From Pleurodeles waltl (lineage: Eukaryota > Chordata > Amphibia > Caudata > Salamandridae), in NCBI RefSeq assembly GCF_031143425.1, contig NC_090450.1, positions 218,065,442-218,129,441 of the forward strand: a DNA stretch of 64,000 bases. The letters are read 5' to 3'. This document shows, in pieces, positions 12,540 through 23,264 of the stretch (positions are counted from its first letter, which is position 1; every line of letters starts with the position of its first letter). The notes below the pieces were generated by a model that had not been told where the DNA came from, made no database searches, and was given only the letters and a program-made list of their open reading frames with translations. A program made the translations under genes and the position numbers.

Positions 12540-12740
12540 GTTTATAAGAACAGTTGCCAATGCCCCGCTGGTAGACCATTTTCTATCAGCTGGCCATACT
12601 GAACACATCCTTTGGTAGCAACTAATCACTTTCATCAAGCCCCCACCAAGAGGAGCTGATATTGGAGCATTACGTAACAAAGAAGAACTGAAATGGATTT
12701 TATGTGTGAACAGTCTCCAGACTGGTCCCAACCGTATAGA
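12540..12740 (+). pseudogene. Penelope-like element C-terminal (GIY-YIG region) fragment
   Basis: The plus-strand frame reads a histidine-containing block, then 'PPPRGADIGALRNKEELKWI', then 'NSLQTGPN'. This resembles the spacing at the end of Penelope-like polyproteins (H...RGGD...L..E..WI..L.T..P.GLN), where E belongs to the GIY-YIG nuclease core. The N-terminal RT is absent and the frame ends with TAA soon after. Recognition rests on one short block, so confidence is moderate. Confidence 0.45.
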
Positions 12741-13880
12741 AGATTGGTCCTCATTGACCTAATTGGCAAAGTTCTTTTTAATATATACATAGGCTGTTGT
12801 GTCATATGATTAATTGCTCCTAATTTATGGGGTATTGTACGTTATATTGTTTCCTTAATTTACCCTTGTTTGTTCCGAAAACTATTTTGTTAATTTTCAT
12901 GTTAGGTGTTGTCGCTCACCTCACTTGCTTATGTGGGACTGTTTAGCGTACTCACTGTTCTCTGGTCATTGTGCTGTCATTCACTTTGGCCCCGTCCTCT
13001 ATTTTCTCTATTTTCTCAGGTTAATTCTTTTGACTTAATTTTCAGACACAAGAATCTTGTGCACCTATTATTATCAGATAAATGTACTTTTTAGTGAGGG
13101 TGTGGTTTCTGACTTTCTATTGACTAATTATGTACTAGTAGTCAACGGCATGGCAAATCGGTATGCCTTGATTTGGTTATCACAATTTTTGGGATGCCTG
13201 TGGAAACATTGTAATGCTAATTTTGGCTATTAATACCTGCCTTTGAATGCTAAACCTGGGCAGTTCAATAAAGCAAGTATTTTGGCTTGCTCCTGGCAGT
13301 CGTCGGTCTTCAATTTCCTGATTCCCCCTGTATTTTGGGCAACATACTGCATGGCCTATATACTGTTATATATTGTATATTTGATTATCATTTTGATTTT
13401 AATTTTGTTTATTATATCCTTGGTATTAACGTGTAACAGGAGGCACATTGGCCCACTTTTATTCTCTAGAGTGAGTTTTCTGGGTGGTTCAACATGGCAG
13501 GTACCTTACATTGCTCCCGTTCGGCTGCTTGAGGTCATTGTCTGTTTTTACTCTGACTCGTAGCCATCTTTAAAACCTCATTTTAGATGCCAATTCTCCT
13601 GCCTACTTATGTTTATAGAACTTGGACTGGTATTCCCCAGGACCTCGTCCAATTTCGGTCCATTTGTCACTGTTTTTCCCATATGGTATTGAGTAAGTTC
13701 CCTTGCACTTCACTTCATTATTCTCGGTGGCTGTGTTTGATTTTTGTTAGTTGGTGTATACCTTACTGTGTGAATTCTGCATTCAGAATATGCCTTATTT
13801 GGTACCCCTTTTCATTAGTTTTTTAGGAACTTCATTCATCAGATACTCGTTGTTAAACAACAAAGCATGACAATTGACTG
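12741..13880 (+). other. Pyrimidine-rich sequence after the Penelope-like fragment
   Basis: About 1.1 kb without a motif-bearing frame. Position suggests it may be the 3' UTR of the same element, but no terminus was found. Confidence 0.3.
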
Positions 13881-14850
13881 TAGTCAATATATATATTTTT
13901 TAATTTTTATTTATGCTTTTACATTTGTAACAATTCAAACAAATGACAGTTACTTCTTCTCACAATACAGCCTTGATGTACAATCAGAGCAGTTCATTAG
14001 ATATGTACCATATACTGTTGGCGGGGTATGGCAGTACATTATGATGATGATGACTGTACCGCAGTCCAGCCTCTCAGTGTCGCGCCGCTGCCTGCAAAAT
14101 GAGCAGAACATTTGACTCGGGCCGCGGCACGCGGTCTAAAGAAGTGCTGCATCCCCAGCCTGCTCTGCACCTTACGAGGCCCCAAATTGGGCATGGGGCC
14201 TCGTTCTTTTTTAGCGCACTGCGCTCCCAGGCAGGTCTGATCTCCCCCACTCACCTGTTCTTCTTTTCTTCTTCTTCTTTTTCTTGTTGTCTTGTTGTGC
14301 CTTCCTTTATGTTTTCTCCCTTTATCATATTACCCCTCTCTTCCCAGCATTCCTTGTTCCCTACTCTCTATGGCTCCTAGTCCATTCTGTTCTATGTGTT
14401 TTTCCCTATCTAAGATGGTGTCCTTGTACTTCCTGTTGGTCGCTTCCTGTTTGTTGGTATTTAAGGGCTGTGATTCTTTCTCTCCTTGCGCTGCAACACT
14501 TTCTGTTTGGATGGTGTCTTCGCTCCTGCTTCCTTGTATCCTGTGCTGGTTCTCGTCTGTTCCAGTGTTTTTTTCCTGTATTTTTGCTCCTGTTGTTACC
14601 TATTTGTTTTGTTACTGTTGCAGGAACCTATCTTTTGGAGGTTTTTTCCCCTTTCAGGGTTTTTTTTCCCTCTGGCACTACTTCTGAGGGACACGGCCTG
14701 CTCTTGGCGTACCCATTGCCTGCAGCACCGTGGCTACCAGAAAGAGTCGCCCCTACCTGGGCCAAGGCCGAACATTCAGGAACAAGATCCTCCCCACTCG
14801 TTCTGCAGACTCCAAGTTAAAGCAGCACGTAAGTTGTGACACTCAGTTAC
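13881..14850. other. Unannotated, T/C-rich sequence
   Basis: Contains a TTC-rich patch near 14262-14285 and a GC-rich patch near 14080-14230. The hydrophobic, cysteine-rich frames at 14284-14839 overlap in all three plus frames and look like composition artefacts. No gene supported. Confidence 0.4.
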
Positions 14851-14904
14851 ACTGATGGGTGTTGCTAGCTCATAGCAACAGAGTACCTATAGCATACCAA
14901 AGAA

Positions 14905-17494
14905 CTAACAATTGATCTGCTCAATACACACACACCAATACCACTCACTTAATCGCCTCACAATGCCCTTCAGCTCAACAAACACTTTTTCCCAGAAATG
15001 CTGTATGCCTGTGCAGGTCCATGCCATGTGTAGAATGCTCTCCTCTCCCTCTCCGCATCTGGGGCAATCTGCTGCACTGCCAAATCCATACTTGAAGAGC
15101 CTAAAGGGTGTGTAGTATGTTCTATTGATGAATTTAAAGTGAATCAGACAGTGTCTGCCATTGAGTGATATGCTACGAGTCATGGAGTAGCAGTTGCTCC
15201 ACTGTGCATCCGTTAAGTGTATCCCTAATCTCTTTGCCATTTCACCCTAGTTTTCATCAACCTCTTCTTGCAGGCTTCCTGAGCATGGCCATAAAGTCTT
15301 GCCACCAGCTTACGAGTCTGAGTGTCTTCGATAATCATAGAAAGGGCCAGAATGTCTGGCAATGCTAGCAGCTCATCCCCCAGTAGTGCACGCATGGCAT
15401 GACGGGCCCTATAATACTTATATTGCATAAGTGGGGTTGTTGTTTGCACTTGTTCAGTATCTGATGCTCAGGTGCGCATCGTGCCCCATGAAAGAAGTCT
15501 CCCATCATCCTAATGCCCAGATTTTGCAATGTGGCAACCACTTTTTTGTCTTACCCCAGTGGGAACCTGGTGCACCATTCCAAAGGTACATGGGGAGAGT
15601 ATAACAGGGAGAGCACCTGTCCGGCCATAAGACTGTGCCAAACATGGGTAGTCGTGCTTAGGGAATCAAGTGCCCCATGCCGATGGGTAGGAGGTTGAAA
15701 TCGCGGATATTGCAAAGAGTGTGGGGCTGACATATCCCATTCCAACTTCAGGTGAGACTGCTCAGGGGAGCCATGTGCGAACATGGAGTGTGTCTCTAAG
15801 TCGGGTGCATTGAGTCCACCCATTTCATATTTCAGAATTAGTACTCGCCACTGCACTCTAGGTTGCTTTCCTGCCCATGCAAGTCTAATGCGGAGAGTCC
15901 TCAGAGTAGAGAAAATTGATTTCGACAGCAGCATAGGGGTATTCTGGAAGAGAAATAGTAACCGTGGGAGTACCACCATTTTCATGAGGGCTTTGCGTCC
16001 CACCAGAGAGAGAGGCAGCCTGATCCACCTCTCTACATTGCCTGCCAATTTTTTTATTGCATTACTGTAGTTGTCTGACATGACTATCTTAGGATCTGGG
16101 TGAATTTGGATTCCTAAATAGTGAACCAAGCCCATCTCCCACTTAAGGGGATAGTCGATATCTATAGGAGTTGTGGTCAGCATTGGGGGAACACTATAGA
16201 TTTATCCCAGTTAATCAGCAAACCGGAGAGGGCGCCAAATCTTGTAACCTCTCAGAGCACCAGCGTGAGATTGCTTCTGGGGTCACATATATATTATAAA
16301 GTATTTACCGCATATATTGAGACTATCAGGTTATATCCTGGGATCCGGAGGCCATGGTGTCCGTGGTATTCTTTCATTGCACTCAAGCGATTCTGCAACA
16401 ATCGTATATAGCAAGGGTGACAGTGGACACCCCTGTCTAGTGCCCCTGGTGATAGATATCGTTTCAGAGACACATCCATTAATCCTAACTCTTGCTAAGG
16501 GTGCTGTATAAAGAGTTTGTACTAGTTGCAGAAAGACTTCACCCACCTCTTGTGGCAAAGTACTGCCATCATGAAGTGCCATTCCACAGGGTCGAAGGCC
16601 TTCAATACATCAAGAAAGACTGCAACAGCTCTCATCTCTTAATCCAAATGTTGTATGGCACCAAATACTGTGTGGAGGTTTGCCGTTAGGCTGCAACCCT
16701 GAATGAATCCCAATTGCTTCGGTTTTATCTCCTTTGGCAGTAATGCTGCCAACCTATTTGCCAGAATTTTAGCATAAATCTTGGTGTCCACGTTAATTGA
16801 GGATAGTGGCCTATAACATGAACACTATAAAGGGGATTTACCTGGTTTCAGCAACGTAATTATTAACGCTTCTCTCATAGAGGGTGCCATCACCTTGGCT
16901 CCCGCCTTTTCCTCATAAAATGGCATCAGGTGGGGAATTTGTAAATCTTAATAGGTTTTATAGAAAGACACTGTCAATCCGTCTGGGACTGGGGCTTTCC
17001 CATCTGCCATGTTTTTGAGGGCTCTACATATCTCCACAGGTTGCAGAGGTGCCATTAGAAACTCTCTGTCTGCATATGTCAACCCTGGCATGGTAATCTG
17101 CATCAGATAATCAGATATTGTGTCAAAATCTGGGGTGATCTTAGTTGTAAAGAGTGATGTGTAATAATCATGAAATCGATTCACAATCTGTGCCGGATCT
17201 TTAATTAGGTGACAATTTTCATCTTGTATTGCTAGAATTGTGTCCCTCTTCCTACTTGGACGTCCAAGCCTGCCATTATGGCGTCAGGATGTTTCCCAGC
17301 CCCATATACACGGGCTGTCGCATATTTCCTCATGTGTTGGACTTTGTTATGAGCTATATCCTGAAATTCTGTTATCTTCTCATGGATGCGGCCAAGTAGT
17401 TGTTTGTCTGCTGTAATCAAGTGTTCTCTCTCCAGCTGCACAATTTCCTGCTCCAGAAGGGCTAAGCAGCCACGCAATGATTTAAGGATCCCAG
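14905..17494 (-). pseudogene. L1-like LINE ORF2, C-terminal two-thirds (RT and zinc-knuckle)
   Basis: Reading minus from 17494: a coiled, charged linker (17232-17494); 'GKAPVPDGL' near 17000, matching the L1 'GKSPGPDGL' RT block; 'GTRQGCPLSPLLY' near 16420; then the palm site. There the expected YADD/FADD reads YAVN at 16303-16314, so both catalytic aspartates are lost. The later part has 'LSGLLINWDKS' and 'YLGIQI' (about 16110-16240). The C-terminal 'CPRCGEGEESILHMAWTC' knuckle (about 15010-15070) is intact. Several stops and frame changes break it. The N-terminal part lies beyond 24571, displaced by the gypsy insertion. Confidence 0.85.
17490..17494. repeat. Target-site duplication CCCAG (left copy)
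   Basis: Identical to 24567-24571 on the other side of the gypsy element. A 5 bp duplication is typical for Ty3/gypsy integrase. Confidence 0.95.
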
Positions 17495-18805
17495 TGTCAT
17501 GACCACACAAACTTGCCAAGTCAAATCAAAGAAGTGCATGAGAAAAGCAAAGAGATATCCTCAGTGGAGACAGCAAAGCCCAAACTGGAAGAAGGTTTGC
17601 AGAGTAATCTTGCGCTTATTTCAAAGGAAGAATCAAGAAGAGAAGATCCAAGATGGCCACAGTGAGTCCTGAAGGTTAGTTACAGTTCTAGTCTTGCAAT
17701 CGGTTGGTTGCTAGATTACGAGCTCTCCAGCTGGAAGCCTTGCACTTCAACTGAGGTCTGACAGGAATCAGCTGTGTGGAGAGAGAGCGCGCTTCAGAAC
17801 AGAAACTCCTGTGAGGTAAAATTACATTTGAAGATTATATTACAGAAAACAGATAAATATTGTCAAGGTTTATTCGAAGAGTTTGATAGTAGAACGTTCC
17901 CGTGGAAGTCGGCAAGGCTACAGAGTTAATGTATGAATTAACCTTATGTTTACAAGGTTCTTGTTTAAGATATTAAAGTCAAAGAAAAAACGAACTTTAA
18001 AAGAGCAAGTATCTACAAATGTCAAGGTTATAAACAAAGGCCAAGTTTAAAGGAGAAACGAACTGTTAACAAATAAGCATTTACAAATTCAACGGTAATA
18101 AACCAAAATAGAGTTTAAAAGAGAAACAAACTTAAATAAACAAGCATTTACAAATACAAGTTATCGACAGATGTCGAAGTAAGGAAGGAGAAACTAACTG
18201 TAATAAACAAACATTTACAAATACAAGTTATCAACAAATGTCGAAGTAAGAAAGGAGAAACGAACTTTAATAAACAAGCATTTACAAATACAAGTATTGA
18301 CAGAAGTCACAATAAGACAGGAGAACTAAAAATAACATCAGCTGATTTGAAGAACGCATTATCACCAACTATATACATATATATAGCAACATAAAACCAA
18401 TCTCTAACAAAGGTTGAGAAGTTCTTCCAGAATCAGTAATAAGCATTTTTTAAGAAGAGCTATCATTTATAGAGAGAAGCAAGGCTACAGAGAACTCAGG
18501 GTGAGTGAAGAAATAATAGAATTAAAGAGAATTAAGTGTTGAGAGTAGAAAGTGAAAAACTGATGTTGTATGTCCCTAGTAATTGCGACTGTGACTCTTG
18601 CAGGTGCTGTATCCAATCTTAGATGTGAAGAGGCAGACTGAGTACTGGCGTTCATCATCTCTGTGGCAGTCTCTCTACCATCCCATTCCCCTTTCCCCCT
18701 CCGGGGTACTCAGCACGAAGGATTAATATTCGTTGTGAGTAGCTCGGGTCGGGACTGAGGAGTTATCTTCTGCTTCTGAGGAAATCGAATTGAAGTATCC
18801 TGACA
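17495..18805 (+). repeat. 5' LTR of the gypsy element
   Basis: 1311 bp, beginning TGTCATGACC and ending GTATCCTGACA. It differs from the 3' LTR by scattered substitutions and a small indel near 17890. It contains a tandem array at about 17985-18330. Confidence 0.93.
17985..18330 (+). repeat. Tandem array within the gypsy LTR
   Basis: Four to five diverged units of about 55-65 bp, each with 'AAACAAGCATTTACAAATAC' like text followed by 'AAGGAGAAAC'. The same array is in the 3' LTR at about 23745-24090, so it predates insertion. Located upstream of the LTR 3' part, where enhancer repeats of LTR elements often lie; function is inference. Confidence 0.8.
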
Positions 18806-18807
18806 GA

Positions 18808-18816
18808 TTGAAGTGC
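18808..18816 (+). promoter_or_regulatory. Candidate primer region, possible self-priming
   Basis: The position two bases after the LTR should hold the primer binding site, but no TGG (complement of tRNA CCA) is present. Instead it reads TTGAAGTGC, which is perfectly complementary to GCACTTCAA at 17742-17750 in the same LTR. Self-priming is known in Tf1-type elements. A 9 bp match could still be chance. Confidence 0.35.
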
Positions 18817-18861
18817 CATCACCCTAATTTTAGGGAAAAAACAGATTTCCTCCTGAGCAGA

Positions 18862-19845
18862 ATGGCAGAAGGAATTGATATAAAAGCATTAGCCACCGTT
18901 TTGGAAGGGTTACAGAAACAATTAAATAACACCATAGAAGAAACAGTCCAAATAAAACAGCGAATAAATGAGTTAGGGAACACCGCTAAATCAAATGAAT
19001 CTGTGTTTTCACAAATCCCTAGCCCTTCACAGTCTGCAGGTATATCCACTCAAGTAATTCATGCGGTTTCCCCTATTATTCCTTTGGCTCAACCCGAGCG
19101 CTTCGATGGGGATCCAAATAAGGCGCAGGTTTTTCTGACCCAATGCTCATTGCATTTTTTATGTAGACCTGTCATTTTTTCCGAAGACTAGTCCAAAGTG
19201 GCATTTATATTGTCTTATCTGACAGGAGATGCGGCCGCATGGTCCATGCCAATAATTTCCAGAAATGATCCTGTTTTATATAATTTCCAAAATTTCAAGG
19301 AAGAGTTCTTAAGAATATTTGATCGGCGAACTGCAGCTCAAGCCACTGACAATGAACTACTGGAAATCAGGCAAGGTAATAAAGATCTAGTAGCCTATCT
19401 GGCTCATTTCAATAAACTCATTGTAGAGACTGCCTGGCCGGAGTCAAAAAGAGCCGCCATATTTTATCGTGGACTGAGAGATGAATTGAAAGATGCCTTA
19501 GCACAAGTTCCAAATAGACCCACCGAAATTTCGGAGTTAATTGATCTTGTGTTACAGATTGACCACCGGTTAACTGAACGAAGAGCAGAAAAGAGAAGAG
19601 AGTATCGACCATTTCCCCTGAGAATTGATCGTGTAAGAAATGATCATACGAGAGCCGGAGAAGGGATAACGATAGAAGAACCAATGCAAATTGGTTCCAT
19701 CCGAGGTCCTTTATCTAAGGAAGAAAAGGAGAAAAGAAGAGTGAATCAACTATGTTTATATTGCGATGCATCTGGGCATTTTGTTAAAAACTGTCCCAAG
19801 AAACCCAAAGCTCTTCAGTCGGGAAAAGGCCAGCTTCATCAGTAG
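18862..19845 (+). pseudogene. gag: Gypsy gag, with one in-frame TAG
   Basis: Structural polyprotein of the retrotransposon particle. The first ATG in the open frame is 18862. The capsid-type region begins with 'LAQPERFDGDP', familiar from sushi-ichi and PEG10/RTL Gag, and continues through a helical stretch ending near residue 250. A canonical CCHC knuckle (C-X2-C-X4-H-X4-C) lies at 19753-19794 and would bind RNA. A TAG at 19189-19191 interrupts the frame after 109 codons; the frame then continues open to the natural TAG at 19843-19845. Full length would be about 328 codons. Confidence 0.9.
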
Positions 19846-19864
19846 AGGGAGTTGCCCTGATGAA
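19821..19864 (+). promoter_or_regulatory. -1 frameshift signal between gag and pol
   Basis: A canonical slippery heptamer G GGA AAA at 19821-19827 is in register with gag codons. Seven bases downstream a perfect 8 bp stem, TTCATCAG (19835-19842) with CTGATGAA (19857-19864), closes a 14-base loop. The loop begins with the gag stop codon. A -1 slip joins gag to the frame that runs open into pol. Heptamer, spacing and stem all match known programmed sites. Confidence 0.8.
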
Positions 19865-22055
19865 AGCAGAACCCAAGACAACTCCTTTAGATCAACGAGT
19901 GGTGAATACATTACAAACCGCAGTCCCATATTTGGTACAAACAGTTTCAGTTAAGACCCTTGAGAAGGAAATTCAAGGGATCTCAGTTATGATAGACTCT
20001 GGAGCTACGGGCAACTTCTGTGATATCAAATACGCTCATAAAATGGGTATTCGATTTATCAAGAAATCTACTTTGGAAGTAGTAAGAGCTGTGGATGGAA
20101 CCAATCTTTCTTCAGGACCCATTTCCCATGAGACCGAATCAATTCAGATGCAAGGTTTTGGTGGACATCAGGAGCAGATAATCTTTAATTTGATAGATGC
20201 TCCACAATTTCAACTCATTTTGGGTCTGCCCTGGCTTACAGAACATAATCCACAAATTGATTGGAGCAAAAGAACGATCAAGATGAATTCCTCTTACTGC
20301 AAAGAGAATTGCTTTCATGATGGAGTGGAAGTGTCCACCAAGTCCCAAGCGGCCTGTTTATCATCACACTCTTCAATGATCTGTGCACTAAAGACAGCAG
20401 AAATCCCAAAAGAATATGAGGATTTAGTTGCCGTTTTTGATGAAAAGGAGGCTGAGAAATTGCCACCACATCGACCCTACGACTGCAAAATTGAACTGGA
20501 GCCAGGTGCGATATTGCCATGTAGCAGAATATACGCATTGACCGAAGCAGAGAATCAACATTTAAAGGAGTATTTGGATCAATATCTTGCTAATGGTTTT
20601 ATTCGTCCTTCTGAATCTCCAGTGTCATCCCCACTATTTTTCATACCAAAGAAGGATGGGAGTTTTCGAACTTGCATTGATTATCGAGCCCTCAATCAGG
20701 TTACCATCAAGAATCGATACCCACTGCCTTTAGTGTCAGTTTTATTAGATCAAGTAAAGAATGCTAGAATCTACACCAAATTGGACCTGCGAGGAGCATA
20801 TCATTTGATTCGAGTGGCTTCAGGGGATGAATGGAAAACCGCTTTTCAGACTCAATACGGATTATTTGAATATCAAGTGATGCCTTATGGGTTATGCAAT
20901 GCTCCCGCTGCCTTCCAGCATTTCGTTAATGATATATTACGAGAATTCCTCGACCGGATTGCCGTGGTTTATATAGATGACATTTTAATCTTTTCCGACA
21001 ATCTACAGGAGCACATTTCCCATGTTCGATCCATCCTCACAAGGTTGCAAGAAAACCATCTCAATGTAAAATTGGAGAAGTGTGCATTTCATGTGGAACG
21101 AGTTGAGTTCTTAGGATTCATTTTGTCACCAGAAGGAGTTAGTATGGATCCTGCCAAGATAAAGACAGTGCAACATTGGCCTTCTCCTTGCAATGTCAAA
21201 GAGATCCAGAGTTTCTTGGGGTTCGCTAATTTTTATCGAAGATTCATATCCAATTTTTCTCAAACAGTTACACCCATTACTCGATTGTTGAAGAAAGGAG
21301 TGAAGTTTGAGTGGACAAAAGAAGCTTAAAATGCTTTCAATTTTTTAAAGAATTCCTTCGTCTTAGCTCCAATCTTGCTCCACCCCAATCCAGATGAGCC
21401 ATATTATGTGGAGGCAGATGCTTCAGATGTTGCCATAGGAGGTATCCTTTCCCAGCGTCATAAAGATACAGGTCAATTACATCCAGTGGCCTATTTCTCT
21501 CGAAAATTAACACCACCAGAGATAAATTATTCAATTGCGGATAAGGAGCTATTGGCAGTCAAAGAAACTTTTCGTGAGTGGAGGCATTACATTTTGGGAG
21601 CTAAGCATAAAGTGACCGTTTACACGGACCACCGAAATTTACAGTTTTTAAAATCAGCTCGAACTCTAACAGCTAGACGACTGCGTTGGTCCCTATATTT
21701 TGCAGACTTTGATTTTGTTATCACTTTCAGACCAGGAAAAGTAAATGGGAAGGCAGATGCTCTATCTCGAATTGATACCGGTGCAGTTAAAGAGCCTCCA
21801 GAAAAAGAATTGATTATTCCACAAGAGAAGTTCATATCTGCCATATTGTATGAAAATTTAACCAAAGAAATTCAAGAAAACTTAACATTCGAAGGAATGC
21901 TGAAGTGGTCCAAAGAAGGCCAAGGAAGAGAAATCAAAAAAGGTTTGCCATACTTTAAAGGTGCACTGTATGTTCCGACTGTGGAGTTGCAAATAAAAAT
22001 TCTTCAGGCTTATCATGACGATCAATTGGCTGGACACAAAGGACTCAAAATCTAA
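19828..22055 (+). pseudogene. pol: Gypsy pol part 1: protease, RT, RNase H
   Basis: In the -1 frame relative to gag. The aspartic protease active site DSGATGNF starts at 19995 (residue 46 counting from the ATG at 19860). RT follows: 'CIDYRALN' near 20680, 'LDLRGAYH' near 20785, and the catalytic YIDD intact at 20970-20981, then 'FLGFANFYRRF' near 21215. A TAA at 21327-21329 interrupts the frame at the end of RT; the same frame continues through RNase H ('VEADASDVAIGG', 'YTDHRNL', 'GKADALSR'). It ends at TAA 22053-22055, just after the integrase zinc-binding histidines begin ('GHKGLK'), where a frame break separates it from the rest. Confidence 0.92.
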
Positions 22056-22669
22056 TACAACGAGAATTTTGGTGGCCAAAAATGAAAACTCAGATAAGAC
22101 AATATGTGTCAACTTGTGACAAATGTCAAAGAGGGAAATCAAATAGAACAGCTTCACAAGGTCTGTTAAGACCTTTGTCCACCGCACCCCATGCCTGGCA
22201 TACTGTTACTATGGATCTTATAGTGGACCTCCCTAGTAGCCAAGGTTTTAACACTATACTAGTTTTTGTAGACACTTTCACTAAAATGGCGCATTTCATT
22301 CCTTTGAAAGAAATCCCTCGAGCCCCACAGGTTGCACAGTTGTTTACACAACAAATAGTACGCGCCCATGGTATCCCAAAAATTCTAGTTTCAGACAGGG
22401 GGTCCCAATTTGTTTCTCGCTTTTGGAAGGCCTTTAGTAAAAGATTAGGAATTGATTCTGGTTACTCTACCAGTTTCCATCCTGAAACCGATGGGCAAAC
22501 AGAGAGAGTGAATCAAGAGTTAGAACAGTATTTAAGACTCAATTTATTCGATAAAGAGAAGGAATGGCCCGAGTTTATGTGGGCAGCTGAATTTGCTTAC
22601 AATAATGAGGTTCATTCCACCACTGGGTTCACCCCCTTTTATCTGAACCATGGTAGACATCTAATGTAA
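22056..22669 (+). pseudogene. pol: Gypsy pol part 2: integrase zinc finger and catalytic core
   Basis: The frame resumes with 'FWWPKM' near 22063-22084 and the paired cysteines 'CDKCQRG'. The DDE core is complete: D in 'TMDLIVDLP' (near 22210), D in 'SDRGSQF' (near 22393), and E in 'DGQTERVNQE' (near 22505). It ends at TAA 22667-22669. A two-base shift at that point separates it from the C-terminal part. Start is by frame continuity, not by an ATG. Confidence 0.9.
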
Positions 22670-23264
22670 TGTTGGGTAAAGAAGATGATTCAGTGCCTGC
22701 AGTAGAAGAGATGGTGAGGGATTTGCAGACCACGTTAGTTAGGGCTAGAAAAAACATAATTCAAGCAAAAGACTCATATAAGACTCAGGCTGATCGAAAA
22801 AGAAGAGAGAGCCCCATTTATTCGAAAGGGGACAAAGTTTGGTTATCCACTCGTCATTTACGTCTCAAAGGAAATCGCAAATTTCAGCCACGATTTATAG
22901 GCCCATTCAAAGTTGACAAGATGATCAATCCAGTGGCAGTTAAATTGCAGTTGCCAGCTCATCTAAAGATACATCCTGTTTTCCATGTCTCCTTGTTAAA
23001 GAACAGTCCTCCAAATTTACGTCAAAACTCCCCTCCAATTCCTATCCAGATTAGCTCTGCAGAAGAGTATGAGGTCAATCAAATCTTAGATTCCAAAATC
23101 CGTAATGGCCAGCTTTATTATCTAATTGATTGGAAAGGTTATGGTCCAGAGGAACGATCCTGGGAGCCGCACGAGTATGTACATGCTTCAAGATTAGTGA
23201 GAAACTTTCATAGAACCTACCCAAGCAAACCTAAATTGGAGAACTGTTCCTTGAGGGGAAGTAC
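22669..23264 (+). pseudogene. pol: Gypsy pol part 3: integrase C-terminus and chromodomain
   Basis: Contains the 'KGDKVWLSTRHL...FIGPF' integrase C-terminal module and 'LKIHPVFHVSLLK', followed by a chromodomain at about 23068-23220 ('YEVNQILDSK', 'YLIDWKGYGPEERSWEP'). The aromatic cage positions (Y, W, W) are present. Chromodomains guide integration to marked chromatin in this group. The frame runs into the 3' LTR before stopping. Confidence 0.9.
23252..23264 (+). promoter_or_regulatory. Polypurine tract of the gypsy element
   Basis: GAGGGGAAG followed by TAC directly before the TGTCATG LTR start, the expected site for plus-strand priming. Confidence 0.8.

Noticed and set aside
14284..14839. 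Hydrophobic, Cys-rich frames suggesting membrane proteins
   Set aside because: Three frames are open at once over T/C-rich sequence, and there is no start context or homology.
18790..18861. Earlier gag start within the LTR at 18790
   Set aside because: It is not an ATG and lies in the LTR. The first ATG in frame is 18862.
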